Below, in pieces: positions 9,513-18,327 of a stretch of DNA of 64,000 bases. The notes beneath the pieces are model-generated. The model saw nothing but the letters and a program-made list of their open reading frames with translations. It ran no database searches and was not told where the DNA came from. The first letter of the stretch is position 1, and each line of letters begins with the position of its first letter. The DNA is from Bradyrhizobium sp. CCGUVB1N3 (GTDB lineage: Bacteria > Pseudomonadota > Alphaproteobacteria > Rhizobiales > Xanthobacteraceae), in the NCBI RefSeq assembly GCF_024199925.1, contig NZ_JANADR010000001.1, forward strand, positions 8,497,501 to 8,561,500, given 5' to 3'. The translations under genes were made by a program, and so were the position numbers.

Positions 9513-11603
9513 ATGGCGACTGCCGTTCAGAAGATCACTCTCTCTCCCTCGCGCGACATTCCCTTCAACAAGCTCGTGCTCAGCCAGTCGAACGTCCGGC
9601 GCATCAAAGCCAGCGTCTCGATCGAGGAGCTGGCCGAAGACATCGCCCGCCGCGGCCTGCTCCAAGGCCTCAGCGTGCGAGCCGTGGTTGACGCAGATGG
9701 CGCTCCGACCGGCATGTTCGAAATCCCGGCCGGTGGGCGCCGCTATCGCGCGCTTGAGCTGCTCGTGAAGCAGAAGCGCCTCGCCAAGACCGCGGCCGTG
9801 CCCTGTGTCATACGCGAAGGTGGGATCGCCGAAGAGGACTCGCTCGCTGAAAACGTCCAACGCGCCCCGCTCCTGCCGATCGACCAATTCCGGGCCTTTC
9901 TCGCCCTTCGTGAGAAGGGGCAGTCCGAGGAGGAGATCGCCGCCGCATTCTTCGTTTCGGTCAACGTGGTGAAGCAACGCCTAAAGCTGGCGTCGGTCTC
10001 ACCAGCGCTACTCGACGTCTACGCCGAGGATGGTTTGACGCTCGACCAGCTCATGGCCTTCACCGTTTCCGGTGACCACGAGCGTCAGGAACAGGTGCTC
10101 GAGCGGCTGAAGGCCGCCTACGACAAGCAGCCCCATGTCATCCGCCGAATGCTGACCGAGGGCGCCGTGCGCGCCTCGGATAAGCGGGCGCAGTTCGTCG
10201 GCGTGGATGCCTATGTCGCGGCCGGCGGTACGGTGTTGCGCGACCTGTTCCAGGGCGACGATGGTGGCTGGTTGCAGGACGTCGCGCTCATCGAGCGAAT
10301 GGTGGCCGACAAACTGAAGATGGAGGCCAAAACGATCGCCGCCGAAGACTGGAAATGGATCGAGGTCGCGCCGGACTTCGCCTACGGCCATGTCTTTGGT
10401 CTGCGCCAGCTTCGCGGCGAAGCCGTCGCGCTCACGGCCGAGGAGGAGGCGACCCGCGACACGTTCCAGGCGGAGTTCGATCGGCTGTCCGAGGAATACG
10501 CCGACGGCAACGAACTGCGCAGCGAGGTCGACGAGCGGCTGTCGGAGCTGGAAGCGGCATTGGAAGGCTTCGAGAACCGTCCCGTCGTGTTCGACCCAGC
10601 AGAAATCGCACGCGCTGGCGCGTTCGTCAGCATCGATGCCGACGGCCAGCTTCGTGTCGAGCGCGGCTATGTCCGGCCCGAGCACGAACCGCCGGCGGAG
10701 CCAGAGTCCCATCCCGCCGATAGCGGCGAGGCCGAGCGAGTGATGGACGCAACCTACGAAGGCGCCGAGGCCATCGTGGCAGCCGAGCTCGGCGCCGAGC
10801 CTGAAGAGGACGAGGACCTTTCGCCCATCTCCGACCGGCTGATGACCGAACTGACCTCGCACCGAACGCTCGGTCTTCGCCACGCGCTGGGCGAGCGGCC
10901 GGACGTTGCCTTCGTCGCGGCCTTGCACGCGCTCACGCTCAAGACCTTCTATCGCTACGGCTCGGATAGCTGTCTCGAGCTTGACTTGAAGAGCGTCAGC
11001 TTCGGCACGCAGGCGGCGGGGCTGAACGACAGCGCATCGGCCGAGGCCATCCGTGCTCGGCACGAGAGATGGGCGAAGGCCCTTCCGAAGGAGTCGGCGG
11101 GGCTCTGGGACGCGCTCCAGGAATGGGACGGTGACAGTCAGGCAGGCCTCTTCGCCCACGTCGTCAGCCTCTCAGTCAATGCCGTGTACGAGCCGTGGAA
11201 TCGGCGGCCGCGGGCGTTCGCCCATGCGGATCGGATCGCGCAAGCAATCGATCTCGACATGGCTGCAGCAGGGTGGAAACCGACCGTGGACAATTTCCTC
11301 GGCCGGCTGACGAAGGCTCGCATCCTGCAGGCGGTGGCGCAGGCGAAGGGCCAGCGCGCCGCCGATCGGATCGCGCATATGAAGAAGGGCGACATGGCGG
11401 CCGAGGCGGAGACCCTTCTCGCCGGCACGGACTGGCTGCCCGAACCGCTGCGCACGCCGGGCCAAACCGTTGGAGAGGAGCAGGCATCCGAATCTGCGAT
11501 CGAGGAAACTCCAGAGAAGCCCAGCGAAAACAAACTGGAAGACGAAGAAGAGCCGGCCACTCACAATAACGAAGCCGGTGAGCAGATCATGGCGGCCGAA
11601 TGA
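9513..11603 (+). CDS. ParB/Spo0J-like nuclease-domain protein (large ICE type)
   Basis: 696 residues. The N-terminal 110 residues form a ParB-like domain: NKLVLSQSNVRR, IEELAEDIARRGLLQGL, PAGGRRYRALELL (the GERRxxA box) and LAENVQRAPLLPIDQFRAF, followed by an HTH region (EEEIAAAFFVSVNVVKQRLKL). The middle and C-terminal parts are acidic and of unknown function; the last 60 residues are low complexity. Such long ParB-like proteins occur next to DUF932 and toprim genes on alphaproteobacterial ICEs and plasmids and are thought to help DNA maintenance, but no parS-like site or adjacent ParA is present here (the ParA is 11 kb away). Confidence 0.85.
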   Translation: MATAVQKITLSPSRDIPFNKLVLSQSNVRRIKASVSIEELAEDIARRGLLQGLSVRAVVDADGAPTGMFEIPAGGRRYRALELLVKQKRLAKTAAVPCVIREGGIAEEDSLAENVQRAPLLPIDQFRAFLALREKGQSEEEIAAAFFVSVNVVKQRLKLASVSPALLDVYAEDGLTLDQLMAFTVSGDHERQEQVLERLKAAYDKQPHVIRRMLTEGAVRASDKRAQFVGVDAYVAAGGTVLRDLFQGDDGGWLQDVALIERMVADKLKMEAKTIAAEDWKWIEVAPDFAYGHVFGLRQLRGEAVALTAEEEATRDTFQAEFDRLSEEYADGNELRSEVDERLSELEAALEGFENRPVVFDPAEIARAGAFVSIDADGQLRVERGYVRPEHEPPAEPESHPADSGEAERVMDATYEGAEAIVAAELGAEPEEDEDLSPISDRLMTELTSHRTLGLRHALGERPDVAFVAALHALTLKTFYRYGSDSCLELDLKSVSFGTQAAGLNDSASAEAIRARHERWAKALPKESAGLWDALQEWDGDSQAGLFAHVVSLSVNAVYEPWNRRPRAFAHADRIAQAIDLDMAAAGWKPTVDNFLGRLTKARILQAVAQAKGQRAADRIAHMKKGDMAAEAETLLAGTDWLPEPLRTPGQTVGEEQASESAIEETPEKPSENKLEDEEEPATHNNEAGEQIMAAE

Positions 11604-11619
11604 GCTGCCGAGACAACAA

Positions 11620-11645
11620 GGCCCGCCGGTGACGGCGGGCCTTTT
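11620..11645 (+). terminator. Rho-independent terminator after the ParB-like gene
   Basis: Stem GGCCCGCCG, loop GTGA, stem CGGCGGGCC, then TTTT. It lies 17 bp after the parB-like stop and ends 17 bp before the toprim start, so the two genes are probably separate or attenuated units. Confidence 0.85.
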
Positions 11646-11661
11646 CCTTTCGGGGACGATC

Positions 11662-12714
11662 ATGGCGAATAGCTCGCACGATCTCGCACAACGCCTTGCT
11701 CGGCAGGCTGAGGCCGTGTGCCGCCGCTACCTCTTTGCCGGGCGACGGGAAGGCAGCTATTGGCGCGTGGGGGACGCCCGCAACACGCCTGGCCGCTCGA
11801 TGTTCGTGCGGCTCAAAGAGTCGGTGAAGGGACCCGCCGGAAAATGGACCGATGGCTGCACGGGCGAACATGGTGATTTGCTCGATGTGATCCGCGAGAG
11901 CTGCGGCCTTATCGAGTTCAAGGACGTCGCCGACGAGGCGCGCTCCTTCCTCAGCTTGCCGCATCCCGGGCCTGAGACCGATCGCACTCGATCGCGAAAG
12001 CCCGGCGCACCATCCGGATCGCCGGAGGCAGCCCGTCGGCTCTTCGCCATGTCGCAGCCGATCGAACGCACACTCGTAGAAGCGTATCTCCGTAACCGCG
12101 GCATTACGGCCTTGCACGGCATCGGAAGCCTGCGCTTTCATCCGCGTTGCTACTATCGACCTGACGACCATAGCCCAACCGAGACTTGGCCAGCGATGAT
12201 CGCCGCGGTCACCGATCTCTCGGACCGTCTGACCGGCGCGCATCGCACCTGGCTTGATCCGAACGGTTTCAGCGAGGTTAGCCTCGGCAGGGCGCCGATC
12301 GACACACCACGGCGGGCGATGGGCAACCTTCTGAGGCACGCAGTCCGGTTTGGGGGGGCCGGCGAGGTGATGGCGGCCGGCGAAGGCATCGAGACGATGC
12401 TGTCGCTTCGCTGTGTTCTGCCGGCCATGCCGATGGTCGCAGCCCTCTCGGCGGCGCATCTCTCCGCCATCCTGTTCCCGGACACACTGCGCCGGCTCTA
12501 CATCGCCCGCGACGATGATCCCGCGGGTGACGGCGCGATGGCAACGTTGATCGACCGGACGCAGGAAGCCGGGATCGAGGCGATCGTGATCTCGCCACGG
12601 CTCGGCGACTTCAATGAGGATCTCCGGCTGCTCGGGATCGATGCGCTTCGGGCCGCGAGCCGGGCGCAGATCGCGGCGCAGGATGTTGCCCGCTTCATGG
12701 AGCTCGCAGCGTAG
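11662..12714 (+). CDS. Toprim-domain protein (DUF7146/primase-helicase-like)
   Basis: 350 residues. The start at 11662 was chosen because a GGGGAC precedes it and the frame further upstream crosses the terminator. The N-terminal region (residues 8-75; YLFAGRREGSYWRVGDARN, then GKWTDGCTGEHGDLLDVI) resembles the zinc-ribbon/CHC2-like primase region of plasmid Toprim proteins. The C-terminal Toprim domain shows EVMAAGEGIETMLSL (catalytic Glu), then LYIARDDDPAGDGA, the Asp-x-Asp metal site. It is likely to work as a primase-like enzyme in replication or conjugative transfer of the element. Confidence 0.85.
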   Translation: MANSSHDLAQRLARQAEAVCRRYLFAGRREGSYWRVGDARNTPGRSMFVRLKESVKGPAGKWTDGCTGEHGDLLDVIRESCGLIEFKDVADEARSFLSLPHPGPETDRTRSRKPGAPSGSPEAARRLFAMSQPIERTLVEAYLRNRGITALHGIGSLRFHPRCYYRPDDHSPTETWPAMIAAVTDLSDRLTGAHRTWLDPNGFSEVSLGRAPIDTPRRAMGNLLRHAVRFGGAGEVMAAGEGIETMLSLRCVLPAMPMVAALSAAHLSAILFPDTLRRLYIARDDDPAGDGAMATLIDRTQEAGIEAIVISPRLGDFNEDLRLLGIDALRAASRAQIAAQDVARFMELAA

Positions 12715-13041
12715 CCGGAACAGGGCTGACGGCGGCATGGCCCGTCGTCGCTACGAGGCCGGTCGTCCTGCTTGCCCTCAGCACCGGAGAGGGCCGCACC
12801 TACAGCCTTCTAGAGGGCGATCGGGCGGCAAACGAAACGGACCGGCAACCTTGTCGGCCGACTATTTTCCGTCGGCGGCAGGGCCGCCTTTACATCGCGA
12901 GGCAAAATAGTCGGCCCCCTTTGGTCCTCCGCTCCGCTTCGGCCCTTCGCTTCGCTGCGGGTGCAAGTCCGTTCCGCCCGCCGCCTTTCGTCGCCATGAA
13001 GGCTGCGATAGGCGCGGCCGATCCGACCAGGGAAAGCCGCA
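12715..13041. other. 327 bp intergenic region with a long-armed inverted repeat
   Basis: No supported gene. It contains a perfect 13 bp inverted repeat: GGCCGACTATTTT at 12856-12868 and its complement at 12904-12916, 35 bases apart. The AT-rich core in otherwise GC-rich DNA suggests a protein binding site or a regulatory hairpin in front of the DUF2493 gene. Confidence 0.6.
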
Positions 13042-13971
13042 ATGACCACCGACCACGACGACGATTTCGAGCTGCATAGCAACTCATCGCGGATCGACGG
13101 AGTCCTCCAGGAACTCCAACTCTATGGATACCGGCCCTTCCACGACGAGCCCGATCCCCGGCCGCTTCCCGAAGCAAAGATCCTTGTCGGCAGCATCGCC
13201 GATATCTTCGACGCCCTTGTCGTCGCGCTGTCGGACACCCGCCTCGAACCCGACCTCGAGGACCTGCTCTGGTCGACGGTGAACGTCTTCCACCGCGCCA
13301 TCGACCGAATCGAGCGCGAGCTCGACGACAATGAGCTGGCGCAGCAGCGGTCGCAGCGGGAGCAGGACGGCAGCGAGGTCAAATCCGTTGAGCTGGAGCG
13401 CCTGACGGCGGAGGGCCAAACGCTGATCGAGCGACGCAACGCCTTCGAGCTGATGCGCGACCAGGCCGCCGACCAATTCGAAGGCCACACCCACTCCGCC
13501 TGGCGGCCGCGCAACGGGTCGAAGGTCAACCATCGCAATCTGACCGCAGCGATGATCGATAGCCGCGATTTCCTGGCCGCGAAGAAGCGCGTCGACAACC
13601 AGGTGCTCGTGCCGGCGGGACCGAAAGTGGCGCTCACCGGCGGGCTCGACTTCAACGATCATCGGCTGATCTGGGCCAAGCTCGATCAGGTCCACGCTAA
13701 GCATCCGAACATGGTGCTGCTGCACGGCGGCAGCCCCAAAGGCGCCGAGCTGATCGCCGCCAAATGGGCCGACAATCGCAGGGTGCCGCAGATCGCCTTC
13801 AAACCCGACTGGACGAAGCACAACAAGGCCGCGCCCTTCAAGCGCAACGATGCGATGCTCGACGTGCTGCCGATCGGGGTGATGCACTTCCCCGGCACCG
13901 GCATCCAGGACAACCTCGCCGACAAGGCGAAGAAGCTCGGCATCCCCGTGTGGACGTTTGGCGGCGCGTGA
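13042..13971 (+). CDS. DUF2493 / YspA-like SLOG-family protein
   Basis: 309 residues. The C-terminal 120 residues carry the DUF2493 (cpYpsA-related SLOG) Rossmann-like fold: KVALTGGLDFNDHRLIW, VLLHGGSPKGAELIAAKWA, MHFPGTGIQDNLADKA. SLOG domains bind nucleotides or nucleotide-derived ligands. The N-terminal 190 residues are mostly helical and rich in charged residues. It is a steady companion of the toprim and ParB-like genes in ICEs of this type; the exact role is unknown. It starts after a 327 bp spacer and so probably has its own promoter. Confidence 0.85.
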   Translation: MTTDHDDDFELHSNSSRIDGVLQELQLYGYRPFHDEPDPRPLPEAKILVGSIADIFDALVVALSDTRLEPDLEDLLWSTVNVFHRAIDRIERELDDNELAQQRSQREQDGSEVKSVELERLTAEGQTLIERRNAFELMRDQAADQFEGHTHSAWRPRNGSKVNHRNLTAAMIDSRDFLAAKKRVDNQVLVPAGPKVALTGGLDFNDHRLIWAKLDQVHAKHPNMVLLHGGSPKGAELIAAKWADNRRVPQIAFKPDWTKHNKAAPFKRNDAMLDVLPIGVMHFPGTGIQDNLADKAKKLGIPVWTFGGA

Positions 13972-14248
13972 GTGCCGCCTTTACTTGAGTCCGTAATGAC
14001 GTGAAACCGGAAGAGCGGATCGTCGGCTTTCCGCAAAGCCGCCTTTCCGGTTCACCCCTCACAGCAATCCGCGCCGCGTGGGCAGAGTGCGCCAACTCGG
14101 TATCGTTCTCGATTAGGCCGTCGAGCAGCACCTTCATGTCGCTCAGATCAGACCGCTCAATAGCCAGCACCGCAATGGCTAACGCCTTCTTCACAGGATG
14201 AAGTTCGCGTCCCCTAAACTCCGTCGTGGCGCCCGCCTCAGCCATCAT
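13838..14248 (-). CDS. Hypothetical protein, doubtful 3' end
   Basis: A minus-strand frame beginning MMAEAGATTEFRGRELHPVKKALAIA. The first 75 residues look protein-like (amphipathic helices, HPVKKALAIAVLAIERSD). The last 45 residues overlap the 3' end of the DUF2493 gene antisense and are Cys/Arg-rich noise, so a real gene here has probably lost its end. No family recognised. Confidence 0.3.
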   Translation of the reverse strand: MMAEAGATTEFRGRELHPVKKALAIAVLAIERSDLSDMKVLLDGLIENDTELAHSAHAARIAVRGEPERRLCGKPTIRSSGFTSLRTQVKAALTRRQTSTRGCRASSPCRRGCPGCRCRGSASPRSAARRASHRCA

Positions 14249-14546
14249 GTCGGCTCGTAAATGCGGCTTAGCCGATCGGTCGGCAAACCGTGAGGATAGC
14301 GAGGTTTCGGCCGCAATCGACAGCGGGCTACGACACGCGGCTCCTGCCGGCGGACGCCACTCCGCTTCCATGGCGCTGATCCTTGGTCCGACCATGGGCC
14401 TGACGCCATCAACCCGTGAGGGGTCGGCTTACGCTGAAGCGTGCCGCCGCTTCGTCTTCGTCTACGCGGTGATTGCGGCCCCTGGCCGGACACATCGGGC
14501 GCCTGTCGCGCGGGGATGGTCCCGCCACAGCACAGGAGTCGCATCC
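14249..14546. other. Leader region without a supported gene
   Basis: About 300 bp between the uncertain minus-strand gene and the small plus-strand gene at 14547. No recognisable coding frame. An AGGAG lies six bases before the ATG at 14547. Confidence 0.3.
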
Positions 14547-14714
14547 ATGTCTCAGTCCCTCGCATTCGCCAATGGCTGGAATCTCGCTCGAACTCTCATG
14601 GCCTGCGTCGTCATCTTCCGCGCCGGCACGGGTGGATACGGTGCCATGCCCGCCACCGAATATGACGGCGATCCCGCCGCCATCGCTCACGAATTCGACC
14701 CCTTCCAAACATGA
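14547..14714 (+). CDS. Small conserved-looking protein of 55 residues
   Basis: Starts MSQSLAFANGWNLARTL and ends HEFDPFQT. An AGGAG stands about eight bases before the ATG. The sequence is well balanced and acidic at the C-terminus, unlike a chance frame. I recall similar small unnamed proteins between DUF2493 and membrane genes in rhizobial ICEs, but no function is known. Confidence 0.55.
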   Translation: MSQSLAFANGWNLARTLMACVVIFRAGTGGYGAMPATEYDGDPAAIAHEFDPFQT

Positions 14715-14856
14715 AGGGGTGCATAGCTAGGCAACTGCGGAAGGCCAGCGAGATTTACGCTCCCGCTGCCGCCTGTCTACGGCTATACTCTCGCTCGCGC
14801 CGTGGTGGTGGTGGAAGGCGCAACCGTCAGACCTTTATCTCACGGAGCCCACCGCC

Positions 14857-15297
14857 ATGATCATCTTCGGACCACTGCTCGTCACCGTCGGCATCGGCTT
14901 CTTCTGCTGGCTGCTGTTCATGCTTGCTGTTTTTGCACTGCCTCTCTTCGTCGGCCTGACAATCGGCGCCTGGGCCTTCCACACCGGCGCCGGTGTGCTC
15001 GGGGGAATCGCAATGGGCCTCGTGGCGGGCGGTGCAACCTTTGGCGTCGGCCAGCTTGCGCTCGCTCTCGTGCCATGGGTCTGGCTTCGGCTCCTGATCA
15101 TCCTCATCTATGTCGCGCCCGCAACCGTTGCCGGTTATAGCGCCACGCATGGAATCGCTCAGATGGCGATGTCTTCACCGATCTGGCAGACCATCTTGGC
15201 GGTCTTCGGCGCCATTGCCGTCAGCATCACGGCGTTCGTCCGCTTCATTGGAATGGCAATGCCCGGATCAGCCGGACAGGGCTTGGCGAGAGGCTGA
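14857..15297 (+). CDS. Small multi-spanning membrane protein
   Basis: 146 residues with at least four hydrophobic segments: 5-35 (TVGIGFFCWLLFMLAVFALP), 45-68, 70-90 and 105-135. Gly/Ala rich. No family motif recognised. The preceding gene is the 55-residue protein, and a degenerate second copy of this gene lies at 16851-17084, so the locus was once duplicated. The start is supported by sequence conservation between the two copies from the ATG onward, including the bases just upstream. Confidence 0.65.
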   Translation: MIIFGPLLVTVGIGFFCWLLFMLAVFALPLFVGLTIGAWAFHTGAGVLGGIAMGLVAGGATFGVGQLALALVPWVWLRLLIILIYVAPATVAGYSATHGIAQMAMSSPIWQTILAVFGAIAVSITAFVRFIGMAMPGSAGQGLARG

Positions 15298-15530
15298 CAT
15301 CATCATATCGACGGGGCGGAACTTAACCATGCATCCGGAATGCCCGCGGTCCTCATCATCGAATTTGGAGTGAGCGCAGCCTTGGCGTCGAGGCTCGGCC
15401 CATCGTCGCAGACTGGCCGGAGTTCGTGCCGATCGTTGAGGCGGTATCGACCAGACAACGACGTCTCACAGACACGGACGACGACTGCGTGAACGGGGCG
15501 TGCAGCCGAAGCTTAGTTCCGGAAGCGAGA
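14857..15530 (+). repeat. Degenerate tandem duplication, copy 1
   Basis: The membrane-protein gene and about 230 bp after it recur at 16851-17330 with substitutions and deletions. Matching tracts include GCGTCGAGGCTCG (15384 and 17177 region) and GCGGTATC followed by ACCA. The two copies are separated by an IS630 relic and two minus-strand small genes. Confidence 0.75.
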
Positions 15531-15627
15531 TGCATGCGCATCCGCGGCGTGCAGGATAATCTGTCGATCCACTCGGCTGGCGCCTTGGCGCGCGCCGAAG
15601 CTCGCCGTATCTTGCGGCGCCAGTGAG
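15298..15627. other. 330 bp spacer, decayed copy-1 downstream region
   Basis: No supported gene. Most of it belongs to the duplicated segment described separately. Confidence 0.4.
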
Positions 15628-15880
15628 TTCCGCTACACCCCCAAGCACGTCAGTTGGCTCGACATGGTTGAAATCGAGATCGGAATCTTGCGCGGCTAGT
15701 GCCTGGACCGCAGGATCGACGACCCCAACCGCCTCGTCACCAAATTGGCGCATGGCAACGACAGCGCAATGCCGCATGCGCTCGAATCAAATGGATGTCC
15801 AAAACGAAAGGCCCGCCCCAAATTGGGCCACGCAGATACCAACGTGTTCAAAGAGTCGCGATCACTGCGGCTAGGTGCTA
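15628..15880 (+). pseudogene. IS630-family transposase relic, C-terminal end
   Basis: Translation gives FRYTPKHVSWLDMVEIEIG, an in-frame TAG, CLDRRIDD, then after a frameshift AWQRQRNAACARIKWM and after another one ARPKLGHADTNVFKES. This is the well known C-terminal block of IS630-type transposases, with the catalytic Glu in the WLDMVEIE segment. Only the last third of the gene remains, with one stop codon and at least two frameshifts, so it is inactive. The relic sits between the two degenerate membrane-gene copies and could have taken part in their duplication. Confidence 0.85.
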
Positions 15881-16091
15881 GGCTGGATCTGCTGACCCCA
15901 TCGAGACTTCTGGAATATATCCCAGTTGCTGCGCCAGGGCGAACAAAGTCAGGCGGGCGGACTCCAATCTCGCCGTCGCCTCGCTCAGGGCCGCCCACGC
16001 TTTGTCCGACCGCGACACCGCTGCCGAGCCAATCTCAAGCAGGCTATCCTTGAGAGACGGCGCTGCCTCGTCTTGCATGGCGCGCCCCAAA

Positions 16092-16226
16092 TCAAAGCAG
16101 CGTACTCGTTAGCGTTCGATGCGCGGAAGCGTCCTCTCGTTCCAGGTTTTCCACCTGTGTGAGGGCCTCGCGATAGTGTCGTATCGCTTCGACGACTCGG
16201 TTTTCGAGATCGGTATTGTCGCTCAT
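16092..16226 (-). CDS. 44-residue small protein with a strong ribosome site
   Basis: Starts MSDNTDLENRVVEAIRHY and ends TSTLL. GGAGGAG precedes the ATG by seven bases, one of the best Shine-Dalgarno matches in this stretch. The peptide is predicted to be one or two amphipathic helices. It lies 75 bp downstream of and on the same strand as the DUF2285 gene, so the two may be co-transcribed. No family recognised. Confidence 0.5.
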   Translation of the reverse strand: MSDNTDLENRVVEAIRHYREALTQVENLEREDASAHRTLTSTLL

Positions 16227-16300
16227 CTGTTTCTCCTCCGCGAGACTTTGAGCGATTTGTTGCCTGCTCCAACACACGCCGAAGCATCATGTAGCCTCGG

Positions 16301-16585
16301 TCAGTTCAAGCTTGGAATCTCACCTCGCAAGAGGTGTCCGTGGCCGTGCTCGGTCATCCATTTTGCCCGGTTGAAATGGCTTGTGTAGGCACGCCGCGCA
16401 CGGTGAGGCTCGCGCTCTGGATCGATGTGCAGCACAATTTGTGCAACCTCCTCCCAGTCCGCTCCTTCGGCGTCCGCGTCCAGCAAACGCAGATAGGTGA
16501 TGAGATGTTCGTGGTCGTACGGCGTTAGCATCGAGTCTGTCGGAGCCAAATCCGCGACATCGGGGTCGAGTGGGGGCTTTTGCAT
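16301..16585 (-). CDS. QseM-like DUF2285 small protein, paralogue 1
   Basis: 94 residues starting MQKPPLDPDVADLAPTDS, with AAGGAGG just before the ATG. It shares the pattern YDxxHLxxYxxLLxAxxEGADWxEV, DPxREPxRA and AKWMTExG with the protein at 19835-20098. Both belong to the DUF2285 (RovC-like DNA-binding) family; the stand-alone short members include QseM, the antiactivator that binds TraR and FseA in the Mesorhizobium ICEMlSymR7A system. Having two copies in one element is of interest. Function as an antiactivator is inference from the family. Confidence 0.7.
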   Translation of the reverse strand: MQKPPLDPDVADLAPTDSMLTPYDHEHLITYLRLLDADAEGADWEEVAQIVLHIDPEREPHRARRAYTSHFNRAKWMTEHGHGHLLRGEIPSLN

Positions 16586-16850
16586 GTGCCTCCTTACAGC
16601 TTTCGGTTGAGCTGACTGGACTGCCGAATTTTGGCGATCTAATGTCGTGTCCTGCCATCGAAATACGCCACCGGTGCGGGGTACGCACCGCCGGCTCTTT
16701 CAGATTTCCGTAGAGGCCCGCGATGCGGACCGCTCAGGATGTGCGCAAGACGGTAGCCGAACGACGCGCGCGCCGCCAGTATCGCCTCGCTCGGTGGCTG
16801 CAATATTTCGGCCGATGACACTTGGGCTGCTCACCGCTGGAGCCCCCGCC

Positions 16851-17084
16851 ATGATCATCTTCGGACACTGCTCGTCACCGTCGGCATCGGCTTCTTCTTG
16901 CCGTCTTTGCACTGCCCCCTTTCGTCAGCCTGACAATCGGCACCTGGGCCTTCCACGCCGGCCCCGGCGCTTGGCAGAATCGCAGTGGGCCTCGTGGCGG
17001 GCGGTGCAACCTTTGGCGTCGGCCAGCTTGCGCTCGTTCTCGCCCCATGGGCTCGACCCCCGGACCTGCTGGGCAGGGCTTAGC
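16851..17084 (+). pseudogene. Decayed second copy of the membrane-protein gene
   Basis: Begins with the same ATGATCATCTTCGGA as the gene at 14857, then loses one C (frameshift), lacks about 20 bases that encode part of the first membrane segment, and diverges after the GCAACCTTTGGCGTCGG tract. It cannot encode the full protein. Confidence 0.8.
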
Positions 17085-17330
17085 GGGCGGCTGATAGGTG
17101 ACATCGAGAGGGGGATTGGATCAGGTATCCAGAGCGGTCGCGATCCTCATCGTCGAAGCTGGAAAGGAGCGGCCTACGCGTCGAGGCTCGACCGATCATC
17201 GCAGAGAGGCCAGGTTCGTGGCGGTCGTTGTAGCGGTATCAACCAAACGGCGGCGGCTCCAGATACGGCCAGTGACTCTCGTGAACGGGCGTGCTGCCGA
17301 GGTCTGGTTGCGGAAGCTGAGATCCGTCCG
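16851..17330 (+). repeat. Degenerate tandem duplication, copy 2
   Basis: Second copy of the segment at 14857-15530, shortened by deletions. Even the leader bases before the ATG (AGCCC-CCGCC) match copy 1. Confidence 0.75.
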
Positions 17331-17684
17331 TTGCCAGGACAGAAAGCCATTCACCATTGAATTCGTTGGCCGGACTCTCTACGGGACTCGCAAGTCGCCA
17401 CGTTCTCCTTGATGTCAGCTCTGTCAGACCGAGCGCACACAACGGCCTCTTCGATGGATTGATCTGGCCGAAGGCCGGCTGAAGCCTCGACCGCCTATGG
17501 CGCAACAGCGGCGTCACAACTTTCTTCCCCTGCCGGCTGCGCCGTCATTCCTCGCGCGAGCCAAGAAAGTTCCTCCTTTGCTGTCGAGCCCCTTCGGGGT
17601 GCGCCGTCGATCGCCTTCGGCCTGTCGATCACCATCGAGGCCGCAATGGTGCGGGCTCGGAAACAGAGATCAAGGAGAACGACA
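17331..17684. other. Intergenic stretch before the DUF736 gene
   Basis: No supported gene. AAGGAG lies seven bases before the ATG at 17685, so the end of this stretch is the DUF736 leader. Confidence 0.35.
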
Positions 17685-18014
17685 ATGGCGACCATCGGCA
17701 CCTTCAAGAAGACCGGTTCGAACGAGGAATTCACTGGCGAAATCGTCACTCTCTCGCTCCAGGCCAGGAACGTCCGGATCGTCCCCGAAACCAACCGCTC
17801 GACCGACAACGCACCCAGCCACCGGGTCTATGCCGGCCGAGTTGAGATCGGGGCCGGCTGGTCCAAGCGCTCCATCGAAGGCCGCGACTATCTCAGTCTC
17901 AAGCTCGACGATCCGAGCTTCACCGCTCCGATCTTCGCCAACCTCTTCAAGGACGAGGACGGTGAGAGCTTCAGCCTGATCTGGTCCCGTCCCAGCCGTC
18001 GCAATGGCGACTGA
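17685..18014 (+). CDS. DUF736 protein, copy 1
   Basis: 109 residues starting MATIGTFKKTGSNEEFTGEI, with EIGAGWSKRSIEGRDYLSLKLDDPSF in the middle and FSLIWSRP at the end, which is the DUF736 fold signature. The start is set by AAGGAG seven bases upstream. DUF736 proteins are small beta-rich proteins found almost only on alphaproteobacterial conjugative elements, usually between excision and transfer genes; function is unknown. A second DUF736 gene lies at 24551. The two share the IGAGWxxR and DYxSLxxDDP blocks but are otherwise divergent, suggesting old paralogy. Confidence 0.88.
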   Translation: MATIGTFKKTGSNEEFTGEIVTLSLQARNVRIVPETNRSTDNAPSHRVYAGRVEIGAGWSKRSIEGRDYLSLKLDDPSFTAPIFANLFKDEDGESFSLIWSRPSRRNGD

Positions 18015-18327
18015 CCCATAATGCCTCGCCCGGCTGGTCCGGGCGGGGCATCGCCATGCTCAAGAGCTGGCCGCGCAGACCTTCCGGCGGTGGCGACGGT
18101 GCAGGTGGACGGGAGGAACAGATTCCGATCAGCGGCGGCGAGCCTGTTCCGGTTTTGATTGGCCGTCTTTCATTGGCCTCCAACACGCTATCGACAAGGT
18201 CATCCCATATGGGACAGATTCCGACGAGCCGGTCGAGCACCGTGGGATCCCGTTCGATCTGGCCGAGCGCCCGGGCGCGCATAGTGCGACAAGATATTAA
18301 TGGACGTGCTCGTTCCCATCCTCCAAG
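18015..18327. other. 313 bp without a convincing gene
   Basis: A short minus-strand frame (about 18280 to 18060) reading RALGQIERDPTVLDRLVG looks somewhat protein-like but has no good start context, and its tail is low complexity. I do not call it. Confidence 0.3.

Noticed and set aside
10008..11159. Open frame of 383 codons antisense to the ParB-like gene
   Set aside because: Shadow of the sense gene, without recognisable domains.
18060..18280. Small minus-strand gene after DUF736
   Set aside because: Part of the translation looks protein-like, but there is no ribosome site and the tail runs antisense into repetitive Pro/Ser coding; not enough support.
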